Below are positions 33,925 to 45,675 of a stretch of 64,000 bases of DNA, in pieces. How positions within the stretch are numbered: the stretch's first letter is position 1; each line of letters opens with the position of its first letter. The notes under the pieces are model-generated. The model searched no databases and was not told the origin of the DNA. It saw only the letters and a list, made by a program, of their open reading frames with translations. A program made the translations under genes and the position numbers. Origin of the DNA: Paraspadella gotoi (lineage: Eukaryota > Chaetognatha); NCBI GenBank assembly GCA_051294375.1, contig CM119266.1:9246538-9310537 (forward strand), read 5' to 3'.

Positions 33925-34012
33925 GCCCGTTTAACCAGGGCTAGAACCCGGGATCTTTGGTTTCGATGCTGAAGCGTAAGGGGAGCGGAGTGCGCTATTA
34001 CGGCGCTGACGG
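33925..34012 (-). mobile_element. tRNA-like SINE head, intron
   Basis: On the minus strand an A-box-like AATAGCGCACTCCGC is followed by B-box GGGTTCTAGCCC. A noisy second copy is at about 35240-35370. The acceptor stem does not pair well, so it is not a functional tRNA. Confidence 0.45.
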
Positions 34013-34619
34013 AAGGAACGCTCGTAGCCAACGGTTAGTGATATTACGTCACAACATTGGGATTGGGATGTTTTCGAGCGTTTGAGGAGTTCGGGTTCGG
34101 AGAGGGAAGGGGAAAGGGGATTAGAAATGGGATTAGAAAAGGGATTAGGAAAGGGGATTAGAAATGGCTGGGGATGGAATATTTCTGCGCCCCGAGGGGG
34201 ACAGGGTTCTAGGGGGAGTTTAAAGGATTGTATATTTTGAGGTTTGAAGGAGTGTTCTAGCTTCTAGGTAGACATACTTTTTATACTACGGGACTGCAGA
34301 CGGTTAATTAGGGATTAAAAAGAGAAGGGTATTCCGTAAATTTCTTTGGTGGCTCGGGGATTGGGGGATTAGTTATTTAAACAGTTTATGGTTAGATATT
34401 TATTATCTTTATTTATTTAATTCTCCCTCTTCTATTTAACGCATATTGCACACTTGTGTATGTATGTTTTGTTTTGATTTTTTTGTACACCTTGTTGCAT
34501 TCGAATAAAAACGCTTATATTTAGATATAAAGGAATAAGGAAAAGCTTCGATAGAAAACATAACGTGAAAAATAACACGTGTTTTGTTTCGTTTCGTTTG
34601 TTTCGTCGCTCGAACTGCG

Positions 34620-34644
34620 NNNNNNNNNNNNNNNNNNNNNNNNN
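34620..34644. other. assembly gap, 25 N
   Basis: Gap separating the two copies of the 33.5-34.6 kb sequence. Confidence 0.95.
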
Positions 34645-36400
34645 ACCATTTAGTCATAAGGCTTCCCCAGCCATCACTCTTCAAACAATATTGACATATG
34701 AATATGACATATGACGACATCATGACAATCTCGTCCCTAATATCAGGCTTCCCATCACAGCGGGCTACCCGCATGTCTTATATTTTCGCCTCAATGATAT
34801 ACCTTTCCCCATCATCAGCCTTGGTACACTCGACTAAGGACTGCCCCAGCAATTGCACATCGGACCACGACAACTCTTCCGAACGAAGTCATTCCTCGTC
34901 GAGACGACTTCCCTCCTCGGTGCAGAGCTTACTCAGGGGCGACGGCGATCTCCCACCATATTTCGTGAACAAAACCGCCCCTTCCTCTCTCGCCTTTGTA
35001 CGTGCCTGCTCTCCGATGCGATTCGGATCGTCCCGAAGTCCAGGGCCGAAGCTCCATCAGACTCTGGTAAAGGTGACTCATAGATGGGGGTACAACGCCG
35101 GATGAGGAGGACAAATAAGGATTTGGGTAGGTGAGGGTCGCCGCGCAGCTCGCTGAATAGTCGTGATTTTTATCCGTCAGTTGCACGGAGCCACACTTCC
35201 CGGTCCGCCCTTTCTCTCCTAGGGTTGCTAGCGGTGGCTTCAACCGCGCGCCCTTTAACCATTGGCTAGAACCCGCGCGCGAGTCTTGGTCTTCGAATGC
35301 CCGCGAACGCCCGACGGGCGAGCGATGGCCCTCATATGCGCCTCTTCCTAATTACCCCAGGGCGCTGACCGCCCGACAGGTGGGTGTGTTGGGGAGTGTT
35401 GACGCGCCGTAGCCAACGGTTAGTGACTTCAGTTACGTCCACAACATGGCTGATAATTCTGGATGATGCTCTGTTTCCGAGCGGTTCTGATGAGGGCCTA
35501 GCATCTAGTTCGTGTTCGGAGACGGCACAGCGCGCGACAACTGCGGATATAGAGGAAATGAACTCTTCGGGACTGCCCCCACGAATGACATTAGGGATTA
35601 GGAAGACAGAATTCAAGGGCCGGATTAGAAAGTTCCGCGTGTGTTGATTTTGCGCGATCATCACCTTTCTGCCCGCCCCGAGTGGGACAGGTTCTAGGGG
35701 ACAGTCTGTTTAAAGGTCTGTACTAGCCTTGAGCCGTAAAGAGTGTTCTACGTTAGACATTACTTCTCTTACTACTACGGGACTGCAGACTACTGTATAA
35801 CTAGCACCGGTTAATTAGGGATTAACAAAACGACTGATTTAGTATCTCCACCAAGAGAAGGCAGTGGATTATATCACCCGTCCAACTATCGCACCATCTT
35901 TAGTTCTCGCTTTCATGCGTGACTGACTCCTACGGAGTGATAGATGTGGCTTACTTTTGCCAACACCAGTCAGCGTGTAGACTTTCCTCGCCCGCACGCT
36001 GGGGGATCCGGTTACTTTTAAATACAGCTTCACTCCGGTTTAGATATATTATCTGATTTATACACGCATACTCATTTTTTGAATTTTTTGCTCTCCTCCC
36101 TCTCTTCTGTCTTCTAAACCACGCATTTGCCGCCCACACTTGTTGTTTGTAAAGTATGTTTTGGTTAACTTTTTGTCCGCTAGCATACCAAAATTCCAGA
36201 CCTTGTTCTGCATCCCCGCACTCGCCCCCGAATACGCACCAGCACGCCCTTATCTTACGCCCGCAACATACTCAAGACAAATAAGGAAAGCTTCGAAAAG
36301 AAAACATAACGTGAAAAATAACACGTGTTTTGTTTCCGTTTCGCTTTCGTTGTTTCGTCGCACGAACCGTGCGAAGGAATTGATATGTCACGATTGTACG
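34645..36400. other. noisy duplicate of about 33521-34619
   Basis: The first bases after the gap, ACCATTTAGTCATAAGGCTT, equal 33521-33540. Further shared blocks follow in order: the kinesin exon, GACAAATAAGGATT, CCGTCAGTTGC, the tRNA-like segment, ACGGGACTGCAGAC and AACATAACGTGAAAAATAAC. The duplicate is longer because of many small insertions, as in raw long reads. It holds a broken copy of the kinesin exon at about 34820-35063 (minus). Confidence 0.85.
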
Positions 36401-36780
36401 TTCGGTAGTCTAGCCCATCGATCGCTGCGGCGACCGTCAACATACAGCTTTATGTTAACCTTGATAAGTAGACAGTAACACGAAATTTTGACTATAACGA
36501 TGAATGATGTTTGTTTAGGGACGAATTGTTTTACCGGAGAAGACCCATCAATGTTTATTTACTGCACAATGCCTTTTAGACCCGCAAATCCACCCATTGG
36601 AATCTAGGGACGTATGTGTACGACATATGAAATTTTTTGGGAAAAATGTGAAGTACAATGATTACAATATCAATCATTTCTTTTAAATGAAACTCGATAA
36701 ATACTTCTTATCTTTTTTCTTTCTTCGGAAAAAACTTATATTCCACCATCATCGGCCCACAGCTCTCCCGACGCATCTAC

Positions 36781-36895
36781 CTGCAGAAAAGACGTTGCAG
36801 GGTTCCGATGAGTACGGTGTCCTCAGGCGGATTCCCAGAAAGGGTCTTCCTCGGGGAAGAGGAGTCAGAGTTCTCCGTCGCCGTCCGAGGAAGCG
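36781..36895 (-). CDS. KIF28P: KIF28P-like kinesin, exon with DPFWE motif, frameshifted
   Basis: Exon of 115 nt with acceptor GACCACAG and donor TGCAG|GTAG. In three registers it reads RFL, then DGDGEL, then PEEDPFWESA and EDTVLIGTL, ending in VFLQ once an extra T is discounted. This is the kinesin-3 tail block YQRFL.GD....DPFWEP.EDVLIGTA.VFLQ. It begins in the phase left by the exon ending YQ at 40794 and its end is compatible with SLA at 33778. The internal TGA codons arise from single-base indels, and the neighbouring sequence is also noisy. Confidence 0.78.
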
Positions 36896-36989
36896 CTGTG
36901 GTCAAGGAGCAGTGGCAGGGTGTGGTTAGGGATGTGGTGAAAAGGTTGGAATGTTGTACGTTGTGGTCGTCGGGAAGTAAAGGGAGAGA

Positions 36990-37050
36990 GAGGAGAAGAG
37001 AGAGAGAAGAGGAGAGAGAGAGAGAGAGAGAAGAAGAGAGAGAGGGGAAG
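36990..37050. repeat. (GA)n-rich, intron
   Basis: Interrupted GAGAGAAGAG; more GA at about 37393-37435. Confidence 0.85.
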
Positions 37051-37599
37051 ATCTTCAAACTAGACGAGACAGGTGTCTGTATGAGAGAATATCCAAGATG
37101 CGGTAGATACCGGTGGTGATCGCCATTAACTCGCGTGTTACGGAGAGACACGACCCATACCGGGAATTAACAGGCGCGACTCAGCATCGTCGAGCCCTAC
37201 GTTACCTTATGCTCGTCACCCATAATGTACACTGCAGTTATCACTTGAGAAATAGGGCCGTTAGGATGAGACCAGAGTATGAAAGAGGTCGCAACAGGTC
37301 GCTGACGGGGAGAGATCGGTCGGGACCGTGCGAGGAGTTACTGTCCAGGAGGCGTAAGATGCGTAGTTGCGAATGAGCCGCGGCCTTTCAAAGATGAGAG
37401 AGAGAGAGAAGAAGAGAAGAGAAGAGAGAGAGAGAAAACAGATAAAACGAATGGATCTACTTTCTGGCCGTTTACGGGGCAGGGGCGGCGGAGAGTGCGG
37501 CGCCTGCAGCGGCGCGCGGCGGAACCCGCCGTCGTTAATGCGTTATATCGCGGTCATATTCCTCATTAGACGATCGAGGAAGTCACTTTATTCTCTCTC

Positions 37600-37653
37600 T
37601 CTATCATTTTCTTCCTCCAGTTCTTCTGGTGCTCACCTCTCTCTCTCTCTCTT

Positions 37654-37696
<43 letters not shown>

Positions 37697-38000
37697 TCTC
37701 GTCGTTTTCCATCTGTTTCCGGTAAAACGACTCCGGCCCATTTCATTTTTTTTCCTTCTCGTCTTCCGACGTCTTTCCCTCCCATTTCTGCTTAAAAGCA
37801 TGAATCTTTTTTTCCTTTACACTCTTTCTGTCTTTCTTGCTTTCTTTCTTTCTTTTTTTTTCTGTCTTTCATGCTTTCTTCATTTATTTCTATCTTTCTT
37901 TTCTCTTCCTTTACGTTCTTTCTTCTTTCCATATCTCATTTCTTTCTTTCTCTCTCTCTTTCTTTCTTTATTTCTTTTTTTCTCTATCCGTTTACCCTTA
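37600..38000. repeat. (CT)n and (CTTT)n blocks, intron
   Basis: CT repeat at about 37639-37693, then loose CTTT words to 38000. No exon in 37100-40790 was recognised. Confidence 0.85.
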
Positions 38001-38450
38001 AAAACCTTTCCCCCCCACTCACCCGCGCGCTAACAAAATGTTATTAGAATTTATTCGACGTCCTTAGAAGAAGCTTTTTTTTCATTGCTTTCTTTCGCAA
38101 TCTTTTGCTTTTTTTCCCCCCCATTTCCTTCCATTATCTTGCGAGGGTCCCGCACATTCAGACCCAATCTTGTCGTGATGGCAAAAATGTTTTCCCTCGC
38201 TCACTCCTTTCCTTGGACGAATTGCCCTTTGCCCATTGAACATTGCATTGAAACGCATAGCAGAAACACTCGTGGACTATGCTTTCAAATGGTTCATGCA
38301 GAAACTAGCATTTATTTATTTTTTATGTTTTTTTAACTTTTATATTTTCAGTATTATCTTTTCTACCCTCAAGTTTCTTTGAGTTTTTTTCTTTCTTTTG
38401 AAAAGAATTTTGGTATAATTTATAAATCTTGTCACGAACGCGACACCGGG

Positions 38451-38483
38451 AAACGACGACGACGACGACGACAACGACGACGA
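38451..38483. repeat. (GAC)n, intron
   Basis: About ten GAC triplets with one AAC. Confidence 0.9.
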
Positions 38484-39114
38484 TCTTAAAACGGGCGCAC
38501 GATGACGTCAGCACTGGACATAAAAAGCCGGTGGAGCGGGAGACAAGGGTGAGGCTGATGAGTTGGGAGGGGACGACTGGACCGAGTTAGATTTAAAGTG
38601 AATAACCTTTTAATAATTGATAATGAAAGTATAGAAATATATCATCATATTAAGTATTATAGTGGATAATTAAACGCGAGATAGTACAAAAAATATTTTG
38701 TTCATATTGTTTGGAGAACAGAACCATAAAACAAAATATTTATAGTAATATACTTATAAAATAGTAAATTAATAAATTTTTTAAATATTTTTTTTTCATT
38801 CTCTGTAGCAGAAATTATTATATATTTTTAGTCATTTTTTGTGGTTTAGAAATTAAAATATCATATAACGTATTTTACAATTTTTTTATGGCAAATCCGA
38901 ATCTATACTTAAAAGTTTAAAAAAATAATTTTGAAATTTTATGATTTTATAAGGATATTACTACGGAGAAAATAGAATTTGCGGCGATATTGTTATGCTA
39001 AAAAAAGTATTTAAATTTCGTTAATTACATGTACAAAGGCAGCAAAAAAATAATGTTCAATCGCTCAATCTCTTCATCGCTCCACACTATTAAGTATCCC
39101 CCTTTCACCCATGC

Positions 39115-39190
39115 CTAATGGCATTGCCCATTGTACCCATTGCCTCCATTGCCCATTGCACCCATTACCCATTGCCCAATGCCCATTGTC
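39115..39190. repeat. CCCATTG repeat, intron
   Basis: About ten CCCATTG / CCCATTA heptamers with spacing of 6-12 bases. Confidence 0.85.
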
Positions 39191-39407
39191 CAGTGACACC
39201 AGAAAACGTCCGTCGATTTTAAAAACCCCAGGGAGGTGTGAACGCATGGCATCAAGGCATGGCGTCAAGGGGCTCCCGTCATCCTTAAATATTGACGCTT
39301 TCAATGTAAGCGCGGAAAAAAATTGAGGCTAATGGGAGAAAAGGCTGCGAGAAAAAAATTAAGAGGGATTCGTATCTGGAAATTAGGGACTGGGAGAGAA
39401 CAATCCG

Positions 39408-39440
39408 TTTGACTATTTGACTGTTTGACTGTTTGACTGT
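39408..39440. repeat. TTTGACTG octamer repeat, intron
   Basis: Four units of TTTGACTG. Confidence 0.9.
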
Positions 39441-40068
39441 AGGATTGTGAGGGAGAAGAAATGACACGCGTGGAAAAAATAAGAGGAGAAAAACCGTCAC
39501 GGGCTCAGGAGTCAAACGGTGAGCGAAACGTGAATGGGAAAGTTAATAGGAAGGTGGACGTGAGCCGGCGTGACCAGTGGCCAGTTTTGCTCGACGATAA
39601 TTCGAATTTGGGCGATCGATCTGAGGAAAAGAAGAAAAGGCAAACTCTTCGCTCACGAATTTTAAGCCTGACATTGAAGGCTTAAATTTAAACATTTAAG
39701 TAATAGCCTTGACATCATAAATCTTTTTTGAAAAACGTTTACCGAGAAAAAATTAGTAAAACTCGTAACCTCGTTTGCAGCTCCCGAGATACTGATAAAT
39801 TAGAGTTATCTTTAAGTTTATTTTCGCTATTAATCTTAATGTAAATCTAACTAAACGCTACACACACGAAACACTAACCAAATTTACTCTCACCCCTTCT
39901 GCTTACATTCAACAAAATTAGAACCAAAAACAAAAGTAAAAGAAAAAACAAACAAAAAAATAATTTTGTTTGGATTTTCTTTCCCCGTTGGTGTTTGTTG
40001 TTGTTGGCGTTGATAAATTCCCCCGAAAATGGAAGAGAAAATTGAAACGTTTGCCACCAAATATTTTC

Positions 40069-40156
40069 TCTCTCTCTGCTCTCTCTCTCTCTCTCTCTCT
40101 CTCTACTCTCTCTCTCTCTCTCTCCTCTCTCTTCTCTCTCTCTCTCTCTCTCTCTT
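40069..40156. repeat. (CT)n microsatellite, intron
   Basis: Interrupted CT run. Confidence 0.95.
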
Positions 40157-40264
40157 TCTTTCCCCGCGGATAAAATTTCTGGGGCGAATGAAAGAAAGAA
40201 AGAATGAGAGGAAAGAAGGAAAAACGGAATTTTTTTTTTTTTTTTGAATCTCGAGCGGAAACGT

Positions 40265-40365
40265 GCCACCTTGGTAGCAGCCTCAGCCGCCGCTACAGTC
40301 GCCTCCGCAGCCGCCGCTGCAGCCGCCTCCGCAGCCGCCGCCGGCATCGACGCAGCCGCCGTCGG
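40265..40365. repeat. GCAGCCGCC repeat, intron
   Basis: GCAGCCGCCTCC/GCAGCCGCCGCT units. They yield poly-Ala frames on both strands that are not genes. Confidence 0.9.
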
Positions 40366-40793
40366 TACAATGCGAGATAAAAAAAAAAAGCGGGATGGGA
40401 GAGGGAGTCAAAGGAAAATGGGGCGTGGGGGGGGGGCGGAGGGAATAAGACGCGACGAGAATCAAATATTCGGTGTCAAATTGAGATCACAGAAAAATTT
40501 TTAAATTCAAGAAAAACCTGAAAAAAAAAGAGAAAAAAAAGGCGAGTAATGTCTTTGCATGGCAATCTTGGCCTTTCTTTCCTTTTCATTCAGAAACCTC
40601 AAACCAAATGCTATAGCAGGGTGTTATATCTATATGAGAATGGGTACCCTGATTACGTGGAGTTTTCACCCGGTCACCAACTCACCCTCATTCTGGCAAC
40701 AAGTTCATTCTCAGTCCGATCACCCTCCTCCCCCGTCCCTAAGTTAGCGATGAACGAGTCACTCACCCTTCCTCTTTTTCCATACTAACTCAC

Positions 40794-40893
40794 CTGATAA
40801 TGATCTTGCATGAGGAAGCGGCGATTCATAAACTTTCCTCGGTCCCAGAGCCAAGTGTTGCCGTTGAGTAAGTTCTTCATCTTGACCATGACT
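40794..40893 (-). CDS. KIF28P: KIF28P-like kinesin, exon with WLWDRGKFMNRRFLM
   Basis: Exon of 100 nt: one base completes Lys, then 33 codons from VMVKMKNLLNGNTWLWDRGK to FMNRRFLMQDHYQ. The acceptor is CCCGACAG and the donor CAG|GTGAGT. The block K-x-x-NL-x-x-x-x-x-WLW-x-x-x-KFMNR-x-LMQ is a hallmark just after the FHA region of kinesin-3 motors. The joining codon AA|A (Lys) with the exon at 42534 confirms the phase. A 10-N gap starts 14 bases upstream of the exon, inside the intron. Confidence 0.95.
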
Positions 40894-40906
40894 CTGTCGG
40901 GATAAG

Positions 40907-40916
40907 NNNNNNNNNN
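40907..40916. other. assembly gap, 10 N
   Basis: Ten N in the intron next to the 40893 acceptor. Confidence 0.95.
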
Positions 40917-42533
40917 ACCAGTGGACAGTGGATACAGACGAATGGTTGGTGAGCTGAGAGTGACCGGCAGATGTCTCTGTCTCACTCTCTCTTTTTCTTC
41001 ATCTTCGGTCAACCTCAGAATCAGATTTGATTTACATTTTGATTTATCGTACAATTTTCTTGGAGATTTACGAGCAATACGGAGTCAGTGAATGCCTTGT
41101 CCGTTGCCGTATTTAGTTGTATTGCCGTATTTACTTTTCCTAGATCGACTTTAGGTACCGAAACTTAATCTCATTTAATACAAGCAAAGGAATTGTCATA
41201 GTAAATTCGGCCCTCTTTTCCAAAAGTGCCCGATTTCAACTTAAATTCAGAATTAAGTTTGTTTTTAAGGAGAGAGGAGCATGTCTCGACATGGTCACAA
41301 GGCAGGGAAAAGGGAAAAGGACAAAGTTTGTTAAGAAGGTAGGAAATAATATTGCAATTTCTAGTAGAATTATTAATTTTCTAAGCATCCATCACGCATT
41401 TAAAAATTGGCCTCTAAATTCGTGAATTATTGGCTCATTTTGAGTCATCAATGATTAAAACATCTCCCGTATTATTTATGAAGACGTCCGCCGTCGCTAC
41501 TCAATGCTGGAGGAGAGACGACGTTCCTATTATTTATTTCGCGACGCCGCGACACGTTTCCATGACGACAGTCAACGCCGAGAGACGGCGTCACGTCAAA
41601 ACACCCAAGACGCCATAAAATATGTCTCCTTCGCGGGCCGAAATGGCGAAAAGGTGCAAGCGAATTACGTGTACAGATGCACGAGCGTGAGTGTGCCTCT
41701 TTGTCCTGGTGACGAAAAAAAAAAACATTGTTTGACTAACAAAAAGACTGTAAAACAAAACACGGTCTAAACAACCACATGTCTGTCCGGTTTATTCATG
41801 ACATAAACAAACCGGGCTCGGTCGATAATATTTTTTCTATACAAAATAATAAAATAAAATAGAATAATAAACAGAATGAAAAAAAAATAATACATCAATA
41901 TGAATACTACGAAAACTGGTAGCTAATTCATAATTTGCGTTCTAAACCTTTTTCGTATTTTTACTTCTTTTTTTGTGACACAAAAACGATGGTGTTTTCA
42001 TATGTGCTAATTCTGTTCAAAGACTTTCAGTTGCTGCGTTTGTTGTGTTGAGGCGAGGTTTGCTTCGACCTTACTTCGTGAAAGACACCTGATCGAACCA
42101 ACTGTAAAAATGTATATGAGTTGGGGTAAAATATATTAAAATAAATCGGCGCAAAAACTATAAATATGAATAGCGGGGTACTTTTAACTAGAGAAATAAA
42201 AAGAAAATAAACAAATAAATAAATAAATAGTAATTAATTGATTAATTCTGAACTTCTTACATAGATAATTTTTAATTATTTTAATGAATTTGATTCCAAG
42301 TTACGCGGCCGCCTTCGCAACCCAAACATCACGACCTGATGAGCTTGAATAATTTTTTTGAAAGAATCATGAAACGACGACGACGACGTCACCATAGCTA
42401 CACCAACAACATACGAAACTGATGATAGCGACAATAAACAAATAGGCGGATGACGACGTAAAAAAAATAAACATAAAAACGACCGACAACTGACCGACAA
42501 ACGACCGACCGACACAGCAGCCCCAGTACTGAC

Positions 42534-42667
42534 TTGGTGGACTTGTTGGAGCCGGCGCCGCCCTCCTGCGCTGCAGCGGAGATGAGCACGACTTCGAAGG
42601 TTCTCAGTTTGTCCATTTCTTCCGAGATGGCGTTGACTTCCGTGACCAAAGGGAGGAGTTCTAAGAC
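42534..42667 (-). CDS. KIF28P: KIF28P-like kinesin, exon with EVNAISEEMDK
   Basis: Exon of 134 nt, 44 codons plus two bases. It reads VLELLPLVTEVNAISEEMDK, then LRTFEVVLISAAAQEGG and GSNKST. Acceptor CTTTCAG; donor ACCAA|GTCAGT. The motif (V)xEANAISEELDKxxxFEVALIS is shared by kinesin-3 proteins C-terminal of the FHA domain. Phase 0 in, 2 out; both neighbours agree. Confidence 0.95.
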
Positions 42668-42697
42668 CTGAAAGGAGGGAAGGGAGGAGGAGTGGAG

Positions 42698-43045
42698 GAA
42701 GCGGTAAAGGCCCGAGTGGAGTCTTTGGAATCTCGACCAAAAGGTCAGGGGTTCTATCCCCGCATCGCAGTTTAGTGGAACGGGCCGAGCAAATCGCCTG
42801 TCACAAGGAGTTACAGTCAGATATGATACGAAGCTCGGGGACTCCTAATTTAAGGACGGTATATTAATCAATTAATGAAAATTATTAGTTCAACAAGGGA
42901 TCGGGTCATGGGCTTGGAAACAGGCGTCGGGGGTTTCCATGGTCTTCCAGAATGGAAGATGTATCGCATTAGTATAGTAGAACCGGGGTTCTTGAGGTCT
43001 TGAGCCAAAACTCAATGAGATACCGGGTCACGAGCTGGAGGATGA
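42698..43045. mobile_element. composite SINE remnant, intron
   Basis: The left part (42698-42780, plus) has a Leu/Ser-tRNA-like A-box GGCCCGAGTGG and a B-box GGTTCTATCCC. The right part (about 42895-43040), read on the minus strand, has TCATTGAG, an AACCCCGGTTCTA segment and TTTCCAAGCCCA, which resemble the body of the SINE at 20386. The halves therefore seem head-to-head, perhaps two insertions. Confidence 0.5.
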
Positions 43046-43187
43046 AATATTGGTTTGAGATATGAACCGGAGCGATACCCTCTATGTAAATCGATACCTC
43101 GGATTGTGCTTCGCGCAATTTGACTTCTCACTTGCTCCTGAAAACCCCTTGCCTACTTCCCCGCCCATAATCTTTGCTCCAGCCCAC

Positions 43188-43360
43188 CTGCTCCTGGGCG
43201 ATCTGCTGATCCTTGGTCAGCGACGGGTCGCCTCCAGTGGCGAAGCCCTTCGCTTTGGCGACTTCCGTCTGCGAGAAATCCCAGTCGATCTCCGCGGGAA
43301 GATCCGAGTCGGCCGATTCCGGCTTGAGGGGGTTCTTGAAGACGAAGAGGTTGTTGGAGC
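43188..43360 (-). CDS. KIF28P: KIF28P-like kinesin, end of FHA domain and linker
   Basis: Exon of 173 nt: two bases complete Gly, then 57 codons. It starts SNNLFVFKNPLKPESADSDL, which is the last beta strand of the kinesin FHA domain (G.NHLFVF.NP), followed by IDWDFSQTEVAKAKGF, matching the kinesin-3 block that reads W.FAQ.EIA...G. It ends KDQQIAQEQ. Acceptor CCACACAG; donor CAG|GTGGGC. The phase-1 join G|GC to the exon ending at 46713 gives RIIFGSNN, exactly the family sequence pattern, so no exon is missing between them despite the N gaps. Confidence 0.95.
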
Positions 43361-43439
43361 CTGTGTGGAGGCGTGGAAGGGGTTGGTCGAGGTTGGGTGG
43401 AGGGTTAATGTACAGGTACAGGTACAATCCAAACTTTAA

Positions 43440-43920
43440 AAGATTACATGAAAAAGGGCAAGTAGACTTAAATATTGTATAAATCTGACATCGTGAATTT
43501 CCTTTCTTTTTCGTTGTGATTGCGTATTGGAAGACGTTTTTAATGTTTAAATCTGTATAAATCTGACAATTTGATAAATAATTAAATATTAAATAAAACG
43601 AAAATAAAAGGAATGAATGAAGATCTGAAGAAATATATAATGAAATTAATTAATATAATAACGATTCAATAAAAGGAAATGAGGATTTATTTCAGGGGGA
43701 AATAAATGAAACGAAGTCGGACAGAAAAAATGAATGTATAAATATAATAAATAAAATTAAAAAATTATAGATAAATAAATAAAAATCAAATAATTAACGA
43801 ATAAATTAAAGGTAAAAAAAAGAAGGAAATAGGGAAATATAAAGTTAAATGAAGAAAGGTAATAAAGAGTACGGTATATTGTCACCAAGGTTAGAAGAAG
43901 AATCTAAATGAATAAAAAGG
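43440..43920. other. AT-rich intron, loose GAAT/AAAT
   Basis: No coding signal. Confidence 0.6.
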
Positions 43921-43982
43921 AGAAAAAAGAATTTTCTCTTCCCTCATAAATCTCTTCTTACATTAGATTTTAATTGAGGAAA

Positions 43983-44205
43983 TTCTCTCTCTCTCTCTCT
44001 CTCTTTCTTGCTCTTGTTCTCTCTCTCTCTCTTCCTCCTTTCCTCTCTACAGAAAAGGGAGAGAGAATATTTCCCTCTCTCTCTCTCCCCCTCTCTCCTG
44101 CGAATGACGTAAACAAAGCGAAGCTTCTTCTTCCCCCTCTTCCTCCTCCTCTTCTTCCTCTTTCTCCTCCTCCTCTTCCTCCTCCTCTTCCTCCTCTTTC
44201 TACAT
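43983..44205. repeat. (CT)n and TCCTCC blocks, intron
   Basis: CT repeats at 43983-44030 and 44070-44098; TCCTCCTCTT at about 44125-44205. Between 44210 and 44400 ordinary sequence. Confidence 0.9.
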
Positions 44206-44439
44206 CCGGCACGAGAAGAAAGAAAAAAAAAACTCTTTTGCCGAGAAATGGTTTCTTCGACAAACATCTACATCGCTAGCCGGTGCATCTGGTTCCTCTC
44301 TCCCGGAAGAGAGGCGCCTAGAAAAGCGTGCACCTGGAGATGCATGCACCTGCGCAAGGACTCGGACGGGATGCACTATGCAGTATGACGTATGATATCT
44401 TTAGTATTTTTATTTCTTAGTTCTCCCCGAATATCTTTC

Positions 44440-45097
44440 CCTACCCTGTTACCTTATTTCCTTCTCTACATTTACTTCCATTCTAGTTTCTAACTTCTCT
44501 AATTCCTTACCTATCCTACCTCCCTACTTTTTCTCTTGTTTCCTACCTTTCCGACCGTCCTTCTTTCCCTCTCCTCTCCTTTTCTACCTTCTCTAACGTC
44601 CTACTTTAAGCCTTTTCTCCTTCCTGACCTTCACTAACTTCCTAACCTCTCTCTTCTTTCCTTTACTAACTTTTCTACCTTTCCTAACCTCCTTCTTTCT
44701 TCCTACTATCTTTTCCTACCTTTCCTATGTTCCTACTTTCTTCTTTCCTTTCCTACCTTTCCTATGTTCCTCCTTTCTCCTTTCCTTAACTACCTTCTCT
44801 ATCTTCCTAGTTTCTTCCTACTCTCCTTTCCTACCTTTCCTATCTTCCTACTTTCTTCTTACCTTTCCTACCTTCTCTACCTTCCTACTTTCTTCTTACT
44901 CTCTTTTCCTACCTTTCCTATCTTCCTACTTTCTTCTTTCATTTCTTACCTTCCTACTTTATATCTTCTCACCTTCCCTACCCTTCTTCTCATTCCTAAC
45001 TCCCTACTTTCTCCCTACACTCCATCCTCTTTCCTCCCTTCCTTCCCTACCTTGCTTACCTTACCCTCTTCCTTCCTTCCCTGCTCTCTCCCGTCGC

Positions 45098-45130
<33 letters not shown>

Positions 45131-45142
45131 CCTCTCTCTCTC
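44440..45142. repeat. pyrimidine minisatellite, intron
   Basis: About 20 loose copies of a ~33-base unit with CTTTCCTACCTTTCCTA and CTTCCTACTTTCTTC; most regular at 44700-44960; ends in (CT)n at 45101-45142. The long Ser/Leu/Phe/Pro frame across it is repeat-driven. Confidence 0.85.
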
Positions 45143-45675
45143 GTTTCGACAGCCGTCACCTGTTATCGTCTCGTTTTTTTTTCCCGATGAGGTTGTGTTT
45201 CTTTCGATGTTTTTCCCCGGGCCAAATATCCGGAATGATTCTTTTGAAGGAAACAGAACCTTGTCTGGCTTATCACTGGCTTATCCTTCTGGTAAAGGGA
45301 GTACACAGAAGATCGATCTCTTCATCAAAGAGACGGTTTCCGGTTGTCCTTCCAGAACTCAATCCTCTCGAGCCAGTCAATTCATCGGCACATAGAAATC
45401 CTCGACAAGTCTCGAGTTCGAGACACCGTTGTTCAAAGATAAAAGGAGACCCGAGGTTACGGGTTCAAGAAAGTAAATGACCCTTCAGGTCAAGGATCGA
45501 CTAAAATGGCGGTGCAGTTTTTACCTGTGCTTGGGATTTTAATCCGAGAATCAGTCAGATCCACTAGTAATTAGTCATTGGTCAACGGTCAATCAGATTT
45601 TTAATCGAAAACCCATTATTCTTTCGATCCTTTGCAGGCGCCTCTTAAATCTACCCCGTTAAACAAGCGCTCATG

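Noticed and set aside
41430-41770. Two overlapping plus frames of 62 and 88 codons
   Set aside because: Antisense to the kinesin intron, no motif, no supporting signals.
44764-45480. 238-codon plus frame with Leu/Ser/Phe/Pro repeats
   Set aside because: Driven by the CTTTCCTACC minisatellite; the unique C-terminal part has no motif.
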